NCBI GenBank assembly: GCA_910589305.1
Contig: CAJUTV010000002.1
Span: 62,001 to 126,000 of the forward strand
Origin: an uncultured Lachnospira sp.
GTDB lineage: Bacteria > Bacillota > Clostridia > Lachnospirales > Lachnospiraceae
Reading direction: 5' to 3'
DNA: 64,000 bases
Positions 35,675 through 45,822 of the stretch are shown here, piece by piece. Numbering within the stretch: position 1 is the first letter of the stretch; every line of letters begins with the position of its first letter. The translations under genes were made by a program, and so were the position numbers. The notes below the pieces were generated by a model, which was given only the letters and a program-made list of their open reading frames with translations, made no database searches and had not been told where the DNA came from.

Positions 35675-36760
35675 ATGGAATTTAATATTACATTGATTCC
35701 AGGTGATGGAATTGGACCAGAAATTGTGAGAGAAGCAAGAAAAGTGCTTGACTGTGTTGGGGAAAAATACGGACATATCTTTCATTACACACAGATATTG
35801 ATGGGTGGTTGTTCTATTGATGCATACGGTGTACCTTTGACAGATGAGGCTGTTGCGACAGCAAAAGCATCGGATGCCGTTTTATTGGGTGCTGTTGGCG
35901 GCAATGTCGGTAATTCAAAATGGTATGATGTAGCGCCTAATTTAAGACCAGAGGCAGGACTTTTAAAGATTCGCAAAGAGCTTGAATTATTTGCCAATAT
36001 TCGCCCAGCATATTTATATAATGAGTTAAAGCAAGCCTGTCCTCTCAAAAATGAAATAATTGGCAATGGATTTGATATGGTTATTATGAGAGAATTAACA
36101 GGGGGCTTATATTTTGGTGACCGTTGGACAAAAGAAGTCGATGGTGTTATGACAGCTGTAGATACACTTACATATAATGAAAATGAAATTAGAAGAATTG
36201 CCATTAAAGGTTTTGAGATTGCAATGAAACGCCGCAAAAAACTGGTAAGTGTGGATAAGGCAAATGTTTTGGATTCTTCAAGATTATGGAGAAAAGTTGT
36301 TGCGGAGGTGGCAAAGGATTATCCAGAGGTGGAAGTTGAAAATATGCTTGTGGACAACTGTGCAATGCAGCTTGTAATGAATCCAGGACAGTTTGATGTT
36401 ATTCTTACAGAGAATATGTTTGGGGATATTTTGTCCGATGAGGCAAGTATGATAACAGGTTCGATTGGAATGTTATCCAGTGCAAGTCTTGGCAAGACAA
36501 AACTTGGATTATATGAGCCTAGTCATGGTTCAGCTCCAGATATTGCAGGAAAAGATATTGCAAATCCGCTTGCTACGATTCTTAGCGCAGCAATGATGCT
36601 TCGCTATTCGCTTGATTTGGATAAAGAAGCCGATGCGATTGAGGCAGCAGTGGCTTTGACAATCAGAGAAAATTATAGAACAATAGATATTATGTCAGAG
36701 GGTATGATACAATGTTCGACAACACAGATGGGGACTCTTGTTTCAGAGAGAATTAAATAA
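35675..36760 (+). CDS. leuB: 3-isopropylmalate dehydrogenase
   Basis: Third step of leucine synthesis: oxidises and decarboxylates 3-isopropylmalate with NAD. Seen are GDGIGPEIVREARK, the RELTGGLYFG substrate loop, NMFGDILSDEASMITGSIGM metal/substrate region and EPSHGSAPDIAGK. Product 361 residues, standard. Start ATG 35675 follows AAAGGAG. leuA and leuCD are not adjacent, so the pathway must be completed elsewhere. It precedes ilvD and ilvB, forming a branched-chain amino acid block. Confidence 0.96.
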   Translation: MEFNITLIPGDGIGPEIVREARKVLDCVGEKYGHIFHYTQILMGGCSIDAYGVPLTDEAVATAKASDAVLLGAVGGNVGNSKWYDVAPNLRPEAGLLKIRKELELFANIRPAYLYNELKQACPLKNEIIGNGFDMVIMRELTGGLYFGDRWTKEVDGVMTAVDTLTYNENEIRRIAIKGFEIAMKRRKKLVSVDKANVLDSSRLWRKVVAEVAKDYPEVEVENMLVDNCAMQLVMNPGQFDVILTENMFGDILSDEASMITGSIGMLSSASLGKTKLGLYEPSHGSAPDIAGKDIANPLATILSAAMMLRYSLDLDKEADAIEAAVALTIRENYRTIDIMSEGMIQCSTTQMGTLVSERIK

Positions 36761-36842
36761 GACTAAGTTAAAAATTGGTATAGAAATAAGGCAAAGATTA
36801 AAAATTTGAATGTTTAATCTGCAAGTGATTATACAAGAAATT

Positions 36843-36923
36843 GCTGTGTATAAAAGACTGTTATATAGTCTTGTCAAAACTTGAGCTATTTGCTCTTGTA
36901 AAAATCAGTCACAGCATAGGAGG
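36843..36923 (+). promoter_or_regulatory. Structured leader of ilvD (three-way junction)
   Basis: GCTGTG (36843-36848) can pair with CACAGC (36910-36915), enclosing two hairpins: AAGACT / AGTCTT (36854-36872) and GAGC / GCTC (36883-36895). The outer 3' strand ends 2 nt before AGGAGG (36918-36923). It carries the shared motif ATCAGTCACAGCATAGGAGG. A small structural switch over the ribosome site is possible; no T-box sequence is present. Confidence 0.45.
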
Positions 36924-36929
36924 TTCGAT

Positions 36930-38603
36930 ATGAAAAGTGATAATGTAAAAAAAGGAATGCAGCAGGCGCCACATCGCTCGCTGTTTAATGCACTTGGATT
37001 TACAGGTGAAGAGATGAATAAACCGCTTGTTGGTATTGTTAGTTCATATAATGAGATTGTTCCAGGACATATGAACTTAGATAAAATTGTCAATGCAGTA
37101 AAGCTTGGGGTGGCTGAAGCTGGCGGTGTGCCGGTTGTTTTTCCAGCGATTGCTGTTTGTGATGGCATTGCAATGGGGCATGTTGGCATGAAATATTCGC
37201 TTGTCACAAGAGATTTGATTGCAGATTCAACAGAGTGTATGGCTTTGGCACATCAGTTTGATGCATTAGTTATGGTGCCAAACTGTGATAAAAATGTGCC
37301 GGGACTTCTTATGGCAGCAGCAAGAATCAATGTTCCAACGGTATTTGTAAGCGGCGGACCGATGTTAGCAGGTCATGTAAAGGGAAAGAAAACAAGTCTT
37401 TCTTCGATGTTTGAGGCAGTAGGTTCTTATGCAGCAGGAACTATGACCGAAGAAGATGTGTGCGAATATGAGCGCAAGGCATGTCCTACATGCGGTTCTT
37501 GTTCTGGTATGTACACAGCTAATTCGATGAATTGTCTGACAGAAGTGCTTGGCATGGGGCTTCGCGGCAATGGAACGATTCCAGCAGTATATTCCGATAG
37601 AATAAGACTTGCCAAACATGCGGGAATGGCTGTTATGGAAATGTTAAAAAAGGATATCAAACCAAGAGATATTATGACAAAAGAAGCCATTTTAAATGCG
37701 CTTACAGTAGATATGGCACTGGGCTGTTCAACAAACAGTATGCTGCATCTTCCAGCGATTGCCCATGAAGTGGGATTTGATTTTGATATTAAATTTGCCA
37801 ATGAAATCAGCGAAAAGACACCAAATTTATGTCACCTTGCACCAGCAGGTCACACATATATGGAGGACTTAAATGAGGCGGGCGGCGTGTATGCAGTGAT
37901 GAATGAGCTTGATAAATTGGGTCTTCTTTATAGAGATTGCATGACAGTCACAGGTAAAACAGTTGGTGAAAATATAGAACATGCTATAAATTTGAATCCA
38001 GAAGTGATAAGACCGATTGACAATCCATACAGTAAAACAGGCGGTCTTGCAGTGCTTTCAGGAAATCTTGCGCCAGATGGTTCCGTTGTGAAGCGTTCGG
38101 CAGTTGTCAATGAAATGATGGTGCATGAAGGACCAGCCAGAGTATTTGACTGTGAGGAGGATGCGATTGAAGCTATTAAGGGCGGCAAGATTGTAGCAGG
38201 AGATGTTGTTGTCATACGATATGAAGGACCAAAGGGCGGACCAGGTATGAGAGAAATGTTAAATCCAACTTCCGCTATTGCTGGTATGGGACTTGGCTCA
38301 ACGGTAGCACTTATAACAGACGGACGTTTTTCGGGCGCAAGCAGAGGCGCTTCAATAGGGCATGTATCGCCAGAGGCAGCTGTGGGCGGTCCAATTGCAT
38401 TAGTGGAAGAAGGCGATATTATCAGTATCAATATTCCACAGTTAAAACTTGAACTTAAAGTTTCTGAGGAAGAATTGGCAGCAAGAAAGGCAAAATGGCA
38501 GCCAAGAGAGCCTAAGGTGACAACCGGTTATCTTAGAAGATATGCATCCATGGTGACGTCAGGAAATAGGGGTGCCATTCTTAAGACACCTGATACAATA
38601 TAA
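36930..38603 (+). CDS. ilvD: Dihydroxy-acid dehydratase
   Basis: Fe-S enzyme (557 residues) that dehydrates dihydroxy acids in valine and isoleucine synthesis. Cluster ligands lie in MVPNCDKNVPG and CPTCGSCSGMYTANSMNC; the C-terminal domain has GRFSGASRGASIGHVSPEA. Start ATG 36930 after AGGAGG, with the structured leader above. ilvB follows 46 nt later in the likely operon. The enzyme's cluster is oxygen-sensitive, fitting an anaerobe. Confidence 0.97.
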   Translation: MKSDNVKKGMQQAPHRSLFNALGFTGEEMNKPLVGIVSSYNEIVPGHMNLDKIVNAVKLGVAEAGGVPVVFPAIAVCDGIAMGHVGMKYSLVTRDLIADSTECMALAHQFDALVMVPNCDKNVPGLLMAAARINVPTVFVSGGPMLAGHVKGKKTSLSSMFEAVGSYAAGTMTEEDVCEYERKACPTCGSCSGMYTANSMNCLTEVLGMGLRGNGTIPAVYSDRIRLAKHAGMAVMEMLKKDIKPRDIMTKEAILNALTVDMALGCSTNSMLHLPAIAHEVGFDFDIKFANEISEKTPNLCHLAPAGHTYMEDLNEAGGVYAVMNELDKLGLLYRDCMTVTGKTVGENIEHAINLNPEVIRPIDNPYSKTGGLAVLSGNLAPDGSVVKRSAVVNEMMVHEGPARVFDCEEDAIEAIKGGKIVAGDVVVIRYEGPKGGPGMREMLNPTSAIAGMGLGSTVALITDGRFSGASRGASIGHVSPEAAVGGPIALVEEGDIISINIPQLKLELKVSEEELAARKAKWQPREPKVTTGYLRRYASMVTSGNRGAILKTPDTI

Positions 38604-38649
38604 ATGCTGTAATTATATAATTAAGATTTTTGGGAAAGGATATAGATTT

Positions 38650-40353
38650 ATGAAATTAAACGGTTCTGAAATCATCGTAGAATGTTTAAAAGAACAAGGT
38701 GTAGACACGGTATTTGGATATCCGGGTGGTGCTATTCTCAATGTTTATGATGCTTTGTATAAACATTCTGATGAGATAACACATATACTTACATCACATG
38801 AGCAAGGGGCGGCACATGCCGCTGATGGTTATGCAAGAGCAACAGGAAAAGTAGGTGTTTGCTTTGCTACATCAGGTCCTGGTGCAACGAATCTTGTCAC
38901 AGGAATTGCCACAGCTTATATGGATTCGATTCCTGTTGTTGCAATTACATGCAATGTAACCGTTCCATTGCTTGGAAAGGACAGTTTTCAGGAAGTAGAT
39001 ATTCAAGGCATAACAATGCCAATAACAAAGCATAATTATATTGTTAAAAATGTAGAAGATTTGGCTGATACCATCCGCAAAGCTTTTCGTATTGCAAAAA
39101 AGGGAAGACCAGGTCCTGTTTTAATTGATGTGACAAAAGATGCCACAGCAAATGAATGTGAATATATAAAAGAGACACCAAAGCCAATTGAGAGAAAGAC
39201 CGATACCATTAAGGAAGAAGATGTTGAGCGTGTTGTTTCTTTTATCAAAGAATCAAAGAAGCCATTTGTGTTTGTCGGCGGCGGCGTTATAGCAGCCGAT
39301 GCGTCTGATGAGTTGAAAAAGTTTGTACATAAAATTCATGCTCCTGTTGCAGATTCACTTATGGGAAAAGGTGCATTTGATGGTTCAGATTCATTGTATA
39401 CAGGTATGCTTGGTATGCACGGAACGAAGGCTTCCAATTTTGGTGTATCCAAATGTGACTTACTTATTACAATTGGTGCAAGATTTTCAGATAGAGTGAC
39501 AGGCAATGCCGCTAAATTTGCAGAACATGCAAAGATTATTCATCTGGATGTTGATGCCGCTGAAATTAATAAAAATATTAAAACCGATGCAGTTGTTATT
39601 GGAGATGCACTGGAGGTATTAAAACATATCAATGCAAAGTTAGAGCAGCTTGACCACAAGGAATGGGTAGACCATATCAAAGAATTAAAAGAAAAATATC
39701 CAATGCGATATAATAAAGATTGTCTGAATGGTCCGTTAATTATGGAAAATATCTATCATATAACAAATGGGGAAGCTATTATTGCAACCGATGTTGGACA
39801 GCATCAGATGTGGGCAGCGCAACATTATACATACACAAAGCCAAGAACATTGCTTACATCAGGAGGACTTGGAACGATGGGATATGGACTTGGTGCTGCC
39901 ATTGGAGCAAAAGTTGGCTGCAAAGATAAAGTTGTTATCAATATTGCAGGCGATGGCTGCTTTAGAATGAATATGAATGAAATTGCTACAGCTACTCGTT
40001 ATAATATTCCTATTATTGAAATAATATTTAATAATCATGTATTAGGAATGGTTCGTCAATGGCAGGATTTGTTTTATGGACAGCGTTATTCTGCAACAGT
40101 CCTTGATGATGTAGTTGATTTTGTAAAAGTTTCTGAAGGTATGGGGGCAAAGGGTTATAAGGTAAGTGATATTGAGTCTTTTAATAAAGCACTTCAAGAA
40201 GCCATTGAGTTAAATATACCTTGTGTTATAGAATGCGATATCAGCAGAGAAGATAAAGTATTTCCGATGGTATCGCCAGGTGCTGCAATTTCAGAAGCGT
40301 TTGACAGGCAAGACCTTGAGCAAAAAACGAAGGATGAAAATATCCTTTCTTGA
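38650..40353 (+). CDS. ilvB: Acetolactate synthase, catalytic (large) subunit
   Basis: TPP and FAD enzyme of 567 residues for the first common step in valine, leucine and isoleucine synthesis. The catalytic glutamate lies in SHEQGAAHAADGYARATG, the quinone-like FAD region in the middle, and the TPP-metal motif GDGCFRMNMNE at the C-terminal domain. ATG 38650 follows AAAGG; the frame opens earlier (38572) inside ilvD, but family alignment starts at MKLNGSEIIVE. No ilvN/ilvH regulatory subunit follows; the next gene is serC, so feedback control needs a small subunit encoded elsewhere. Confidence 0.96.
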   Translation: MKLNGSEIIVECLKEQGVDTVFGYPGGAILNVYDALYKHSDEITHILTSHEQGAAHAADGYARATGKVGVCFATSGPGATNLVTGIATAYMDSIPVVAITCNVTVPLLGKDSFQEVDIQGITMPITKHNYIVKNVEDLADTIRKAFRIAKKGRPGPVLIDVTKDATANECEYIKETPKPIERKTDTIKEEDVERVVSFIKESKKPFVFVGGGVIAADASDELKKFVHKIHAPVADSLMGKGAFDGSDSLYTGMLGMHGTKASNFGVSKCDLLITIGARFSDRVTGNAAKFAEHAKIIHLDVDAAEINKNIKTDAVVIGDALEVLKHINAKLEQLDHKEWVDHIKELKEKYPMRYNKDCLNGPLIMENIYHITNGEAIIATDVGQHQMWAAQHYTYTKPRTLLTSGGLGTMGYGLGAAIGAKVGCKDKVVINIAGDGCFRMNMNEIATATRYNIPIIEIIFNNHVLGMVRQWQDLFYGQRYSATVLDDVVDFVKVSEGMGAKGYKVSDIESFNKALQEAIELNIPCVIECDISREDKVFPMVSPGAAISEAFDRQDLEQKTKDENILS

Positions 40354-40438
40354 CAACATGAATTGATGGGCATACAATAGTTAAGGTTATATTACAGTAT
40401 TTCCGCATGGGCGGTAAACAGTTAGGAGGAAAAGAGAA

Positions 40439-41524
40439 ATGGCAAGAGTTTACAATTTTAGTGCCGGTCCGGCAGTGTTACCAGAAGAAGTGTTAAAAGA
40501 AGCTGCTGCTGAGATGTTAGATTACAATGGAAGTGGTCAATCTGTTATGGAGATGAGCCACAGGTCAAAAGTGTATGATGCAATTATTAAAGAGGCTGAG
40601 GCTGACCTTAGACAACTGATGAATATTCCAGATAATTATAAGGTATTATTCCTTCAAGGCGGCGCTTCACAGTTTTTTGCAGAAGTTCCTATGAATCTTA
40701 TGAAAAACAAAAAAGCTGCTTATATTATCACTGGACAGTGGGCTAAGAAAGCTTTTCAGGAAGCTAAGATTTATGGTGAAGCGATTGCTGTTGCATCTTC
40801 AGAGGATAAAACATACTCATATATTCCAGACTGTTCTAATCTTGATATTCCAGAAGATGCTGATTATGTATATATCTGTGAGAACAATACGATTTATGGA
40901 ACAAAGTATAAAGAACTTCCAGATACAAAGGGAAAACTTTTAGTAGCTGATGTTTCATCATGTTTCTTATCAGAGCCTGTTGACGTTTCAAAGTATGGCG
41001 TTATTTTTGGCGGTGTTCAAAAGAATATCGGACCAGCAGGTGTTGTTATTGCTATTATCAGAGAAGATTTAATTACAGATGACGTTTTGCCTGGCACTCC
41101 TACATTGCTTAAATGGAAGACACAGGCTGACAATGATTCACTTTATAACACACCTCCATGTTATAATATTTATATCTGCGGCAAAGTGTTTAAGTGGATT
41201 AAAAAGATGGGTGGACTTTTAGCAATGAAAGAACACAATGAGAAAAAAGCAAAAATCCTTTATGATTTTCTTGATGAGAGTAAGTTATTTAAAGGTACAG
41301 TTGTAAAAGAAGACCGTTCTCTTATGAATGTTCCATTTGTGACAGGTGACAAAGAATTGGATGCAAAGTTTATTGAAGAGGCTGCAAAGGCAGGGTTTGT
41401 CAATCTTAAAGGACATAGAAGCGTTGGCGGTATGAGAGCTTCCATCTATAATGCTATGCCTGTGGAAGGTGTAGAAAAGCTTGTTGAGTTTATGAGAAAC
41501 TTTGAAAAGGAGAACGTAAAATAA
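40439..41524 (+). CDS. serC: Phosphoserine aminotransferase
   Basis: PLP enzyme of 361 residues converting 3-phosphohydroxypyruvate to phosphoserine. It begins MARVYNFSAGPAVLPEEVL, typical of the family, has LFLQGGASQFFAEVPMNL and the PLP lysine in FGGVQKNIGPAG. Start ATG 40439 follows AGGAGG; a small CCGC / GCGG hairpin precedes that ribosome site. Its stop overlaps the serA start by one base (TAATG), so the two serine genes are coupled. Confidence 0.97.
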   Translation: MARVYNFSAGPAVLPEEVLKEAAAEMLDYNGSGQSVMEMSHRSKVYDAIIKEAEADLRQLMNIPDNYKVLFLQGGASQFFAEVPMNLMKNKKAAYIITGQWAKKAFQEAKIYGEAIAVASSEDKTYSYIPDCSNLDIPEDADYVYICENNTIYGTKYKELPDTKGKLLVADVSSCFLSEPVDVSKYGVIFGGVQKNIGPAGVVIAIIREDLITDDVLPGTPTLLKWKTQADNDSLYNTPPCYNIYICGKVFKWIKKMGGLLAMKEHNEKKAKILYDFLDESKLFKGTVVKEDRSLMNVPFVTGDKELDAKFIEEAAKAGFVNLKGHRSVGGMRASIYNAMPVEGVEKLVEFMRNFEKENVK

Positions 41525-42687
41525 TGGTAAATGTACATTGTCTTAATAATATAGCAACAATTGGTCTTGATTTATTCTCAGATGATTATAATACAAAGAG
41601 CAGTTTTGAGGATGCACAGGCAATTCTTGTGAGAAGTGCAAAGATGCATGATATGGAACTTTCTGATAATTTGCTTGCCATTGCAAGGGCAGGTGCAGGT
41701 GTCAATAATATTCCTCTTGATAAATGTGCTGATGCAGGTATTGTGGTATTTAATACGCCAGGTGCCAATGCCAATGCGGTTAAGGAACATGTGATTGCTG
41801 CAATGTTACTTGCTTCAAGAGATATTCTTGGCGGTAATCAGTGGGTTCAGGAAAATAAAGAGGATGCAGATATAGCAAAGTCTGCAGAAAAAGCAAAAAA
41901 GGCATTTGCAGGTCAAGAGATTAAGGGCAAGAAACTTGGTGTTATTGGTCTTGGTGCCATTGGTCAGCTTGTAGCAAACGCTGCAATAGCACTTGGTATG
42001 GAAGTGTATGGATATGACCCATATCTTTCAGTCAATGCCGCATGGAACCTTTCAAGCAAGGTAAAACATATTGTCAATGTTGAGGATATTTACAAAGAAT
42101 GTAATTATATTACCATTCATGTGCCAGCTATGGACAGCACAAAGGGCATGGTAAATAAAGAAGCATTTGACATAATGCAGGATGGTACGGTCATTATCAA
42201 CTGTGCAAGAGATGTTTTAGTTGATGAGACAGCTATTAAAGAAGCGATTGCGTCTGGAAAAGTTAAGAAATATGTTACCGATTTTCCAAATGCGACAACG
42301 GCAGGTATGGAAGGTGCTATTGTGATTCCTCATCTCGGTGCATCGACAGAAGAAGCAGAAGATAACTGTGCAGTGATGGCTGTTAAGCAGATTGCTGATT
42401 ATATTGAAAACGGCAATATTATTAATTCGGTCAATTATCCAAATTGTGATATGGGAACATGCAAAACGGCTGGACGTGTAGCTGTTTGTCATAAGAATGT
42501 ACCTGCTGTTATCAGTAAGATTACATCCGTTATGGGGGATGAGGGTATCAACATTGAGGAGATGTCAAACAAGTCAAGAGGCGATTATGCGTATTCGATG
42601 TTAGATATCAGTGAGCCAGCATCAGACAGTGTTGTTGATAAGTTGTCAGCAATTGATGGTGTTATCAAAGTAAGAGTAGTCGTTTAA
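41524..42687 (+). CDS. serA: D-3-phosphoglycerate dehydrogenase
   Basis: First enzyme of serine synthesis, NAD-dependent. NAD-binding GVIGLGAIGQLVANAAIALG is near residue 140, the catalytic H region in VIPHLGASTEEAEDN, and the last ~75 residues form an ACT-like domain (NIEEMSNKSRGDYAYSMLDI) that could bind serine. Product 387 residues, the short form without the intervening domain. It overlaps serC by one base. A terminator follows at 42774, so the chemoreceptor next to it is separate. Confidence 0.96.
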   Translation: MVNVHCLNNIATIGLDLFSDDYNTKSSFEDAQAILVRSAKMHDMELSDNLLAIARAGAGVNNIPLDKCADAGIVVFNTPGANANAVKEHVIAAMLLASRDILGGNQWVQENKEDADIAKSAEKAKKAFAGQEIKGKKLGVIGLGAIGQLVANAAIALGMEVYGYDPYLSVNAAWNLSSKVKHIVNVEDIYKECNYITIHVPAMDSTKGMVNKEAFDIMQDGTVIINCARDVLVDETAIKEAIASGKVKKYVTDFPNATTAGMEGAIVIPHLGASTEEAEDNCAVMAVKQIADYIENGNIINSVNYPNCDMGTCKTAGRVAVCHKNVPAVISKITSVMGDEGINIEEMSNKSRGDYAYSMLDISEPASDSVVDKLSAIDGVIKVRVVV

Positions 42688-42773
42688 TTATTTATAGCAA
42701 CATAGTTCTTCTTTTTAGGCAAGAATGAATGTTATAATAAATGTAAATGAATTTACTTATAAGGATGAAAAAA

Positions 42774-42811
42774 GGAAACGGTATGTAGTTTTAATACACC
42801 GTTTCCTTTAC
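42774..42811 (+). terminator. Terminator after serC-serA
   Basis: GGAAACGGT / ACCGTTTCC stem (42774-42806) with an AT loop, followed by TTTACTT. Confidence 0.8.
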
Positions 42812-42940
42812 TTCTGTCTATAAATAATATATAATATTGTATTATGTATTATTGTGTTTGACAAAAGAATAGATTGTGAATATAGTATCCGTTATTTTAT
42901 GAATTGATTTATTTTTATATTAAGTAAAAGTGGAGGTTTT

Positions 42941-44425
42941 ATGGAAAAAGAAAATAAATTTATAAATGATATGGCGAATTACAATAAGGTGGCTGTTACA
43001 TGTCAAACCATTGAGTGCATTGTTATTGCAATTGCATATATAATGGAGTATGTAAAAGGGGCAAGGTCATTAGGCTATGTTCTTCTTACAATGGCAATTG
43101 GGCTTATTGGTCCTGTTCTTGGAATTATTGCATATAGAAAAAAACCAGATGCATCGGCTATTCGATATATGGTTTCTTATAGCTTTTTAGTATTTTACAC
43201 CTTTATATTATTTACAACTAATAATTTATTAGCATTTGTATATGTTATCCCTATGCTTGTTGCAATAGCTGTATATAATGATTATAAATATACAATTCCT
43301 ATTAATATTGGTGTTATTATTGTTAATATCATACAAGTGACAATGCTTTTTGTTCGTAAGGTTTATACGACAAAAGATTTGGCTTCGGTTGAAATTCAAG
43401 TGCTTGTTATAATAATTATTTGCGCTTATTCGATGTATGTCTCAAAATCATTAGAGAAAAACAACTCTTTAAAGTTATCTCATATAAAAGAACAGGGTGA
43501 AAAAACGGCAAAGATGTTAGATACAACGATGAATGTATCTACAAAGATGACAGCGGATATTGACATTATTAGTGATAAAATCAATATTTTAAATGAAGCT
43601 GCTGAGTCAACAAGCAGTGCGATGAATGAAGTGAATGCAGGAGCTACAGATACAGCAAACGCAGTACAAAAGCAGCTTGAGATGACTGAAAATATACAAA
43701 AAAGAGTGTATGATGTAAAGAAGTGCTCTTCACAAATTATTGATAACGTTGACAATACCATGAAGGCGATTCGTCATGGCAATGAAACCATGTTGTCACT
43801 AGTTGAGAAAGTAAATATATCGGTTCAATCAGGAGAACTTGCCACACAGCAGCTTAACAAATTAAGCGAAGATATGATAAAGATGCATTCAGTTGTAGAT
43901 ATTATTACAAATATTACTTCACAGACAAGTCTTTTAGCATTGAATGCAAGTATTGAAGCTGCAAGAGCAGGAGAAGCAGGCAAAGGATTTGCTGTTGTTG
44001 CAACCGAGATTTCTAAGATGGCTGATGAGACACAGAGTGCCACTGAAAATATTACAGAGATGATAAGTAATGTATCAGAAGCGTTAAAGAATGTTGTCAA
44101 TGTGACGAATCAAATTGTAACCGATATATCTAGTCAAAAACAAGCGACAAGCGATACGGATGCTAGTTTTAAAATTATTGAGAGCAATACATATGATATT
44201 TCATCAAATTCTGATAAGTTAGCATCATTTGTTGAAGAACTTTCAAAAGCCAACGATAAAATTGTTGACAGTGTAGCTACCATTTCTGCAATCTCAGAAG
44301 AAGTAGCTGCCCATGCAAGTGACACATTTGAAACGAGTGAGAATAATGCAAAGACAGTCAGGGAATTTGTTGATATGGTAGATGATTTGAAAGAGCTTAC
44401 AGAGCAGCTCCATATATCAGAATAG
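42941..44425 (+). CDS. Methyl-accepting chemotaxis-type receptor
   Basis: Protein of 494 residues: six N-terminal hydrophobic segments within residues ~15-175 and a cytoplasmic coiled-coil signalling domain with the MCP hairpin tip ITSQTSLLALNASIEAARAG followed by GKGFAVVATEISKMAD. There is no periplasmic sensor domain and no clear HAMP, so the signal is probably sensed within the membrane or through a partner. Located after the serine operon and before a DUF1015 gene; no che or flagellar genes lie in the window. Start ATG 42941 after GGAGG. Confidence 0.9.
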   Translation: MEKENKFINDMANYNKVAVTCQTIECIVIAIAYIMEYVKGARSLGYVLLTMAIGLIGPVLGIIAYRKKPDASAIRYMVSYSFLVFYTFILFTTNNLLAFVYVIPMLVAIAVYNDYKYTIPINIGVIIVNIIQVTMLFVRKVYTTKDLASVEIQVLVIIIICAYSMYVSKSLEKNNSLKLSHIKEQGEKTAKMLDTTMNVSTKMTADIDIISDKINILNEAAESTSSAMNEVNAGATDTANAVQKQLEMTENIQKRVYDVKKCSSQIIDNVDNTMKAIRHGNETMLSLVEKVNISVQSGELATQQLNKLSEDMIKMHSVVDIITNITSQTSLLALNASIEAARAGEAGKGFAVVATEISKMADETQSATENITEMISNVSEALKNVVNVTNQIVTDISSQKQATSDTDASFKIIESNTYDISSNSDKLASFVEELSKANDKIVDSVATISAISEEVAAHASDTFETSENNAKTVREFVDMVDDLKELTEQLHISE

Positions 44426-44551
44426 ATAATTTAATAATAGTTATCACGCTTTACGGATAAACTTATGTCAAACAATAATGGCTATTTTGTGCATAAATAT
44501 TATGTTATAAAATATAAAAGCTGTATATAAAATCAGCGTGAAAGGAGTATT

Positions 44552-45784
44552 ATGGCTACAATAAAACCATTTGAGTGTATAAGACCAGATGCTGCATGTG
44601 TTGACCAGGTTGCGGCACTTCCTTATGATGTATATAATAGGGAAGAGGCTGTTGCTGAGGTAAAAAGAGAGCCAAAGTCATTTCTTAAAATTGACAGAGC
44701 AGAGACACAATTTGATGATTCGGTAGATACCTATGCACCAGAGGTATATGCAAAAGCAAAGGAATTGTTAGAAGAAGCAATGGCAGATGGAACATATATA
44801 ACAGATAAGGAGCGGGCTTACTATATCTATGCTCTTACAATGAATGGAAGGACACAGACAGGTATTGTTGCCTGTGCATCAATTGATGATTATCAAAATA
44901 ATGTTATTAAAAAACATGAAAATACGCGTGCTGAAAAAGAAGTTGACCGAATTACACATGTTGATACATTAAGCGCACAGACAGGTCCTATTTTTCTTGC
45001 CTATAGAGCAAATGACACAATAAGGGAAGAGGTGGCTAAAGCAAAGGAAAATGAGCCGCTTTATGATTTTGTATCCAATGATGATATACGACATCAAGTT
45101 TGGAAGATAGGTGATAAAGAAAGTATTGATAAAATTCAACATGCGTTTGAAACGATTGATTCAATTTATATTGCAGATGGACACCATAGAGCTGCCTCAG
45201 CTGTAAAGGTGGGGCAAAAAAGACGTGATGCCAATCCAGGATATACAGGAAATGAAGAATTTAACTATTTTCTTTCGGTATTATTTCCAGATGAAGAATT
45301 AATGATACTTCCATATAATCGTGTTATTAAAGACTTAAATGGATATAAGCCTGCTGCATTGCTGGAACAAATTTCTCAATATTTTGATGTTGCATTGTCC
45401 AATGAGCAGGTCAATCCTGAAAATAAAAGTGAATTTGGCATGTATCTTGAGGGAAAATGGTATAAACTTATAGCACATAAAGACATTCAAAAGTCACACC
45501 CAGTTGATGGGCTAGATGTAGCAATTTTGCAACAATATATATTAACACCACTGTTTGGCATCAATGACCCTAAAACGGATAAGCGCATTGATTTTGTTGG
45601 TGGTATACGCGGATTAGGAGAACTTGAAAGACGCTGCAATAAAGATTGTGTTTTAGCATTTTCAATGTATGCAACATCGATTGGTGAATTGTTTGCAGTT
45701 TCTGATGCAAATCTTTTGATGCCTCCTAAATCAACTTGGTTTGAACCAAAACTTAGAAGTGGGATATTTATACATAAAATTTAA
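44552..45784 (+). CDS. DUF1015 family protein
   Basis: Soluble protein of 410 residues beginning MATIKPFECIRPD, typical of DUF1015, with VAALPYDVYNREEA, the HENTRAEKEVDR segment and the IADGHHRAASAV motif that gives the family a catalytic-looking HH pair. Function is not established; genes of this family are often next to serA/serC in clostridia, suggesting a serine or phosphoserine link (inference from neighbourhood). Here the chemoreceptor gene separates it from serA. ATG 44552 follows AAAGGAG. Confidence 0.9.
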   Translation: MATIKPFECIRPDAACVDQVAALPYDVYNREEAVAEVKREPKSFLKIDRAETQFDDSVDTYAPEVYAKAKELLEEAMADGTYITDKERAYYIYALTMNGRTQTGIVACASIDDYQNNVIKKHENTRAEKEVDRITHVDTLSAQTGPIFLAYRANDTIREEVAKAKENEPLYDFVSNDDIRHQVWKIGDKESIDKIQHAFETIDSIYIADGHHRAASAVKVGQKRRDANPGYTGNEEFNYFLSVLFPDEELMILPYNRVIKDLNGYKPAALLEQISQYFDVALSNEQVNPENKSEFGMYLEGKWYKLIAHKDIQKSHPVDGLDVAILQQYILTPLFGINDPKTDKRIDFVGGIRGLGELERRCNKDCVLAFSMYATSIGELFAVSDANLLMPPKSTWFEPKLRSGIFIHKI

Positions 45785-45822
45785 CAGCATTTGATTATAA
45801 ATAAAAGAAGGGATATAGCATT

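Noticed and set aside
37928..38431. Minus-strand open frame of 167 codons opposite ilvD
   Set aside because: Antisense shadow with P/S/I-rich translation; the + strand frame is unmistakably ilvD.
40354..40438. CCGC / GCGG hairpin before serC as a riboswitch
   Set aside because: A single seven-base hairpin without further conserved structure; too little to support a regulatory claim.
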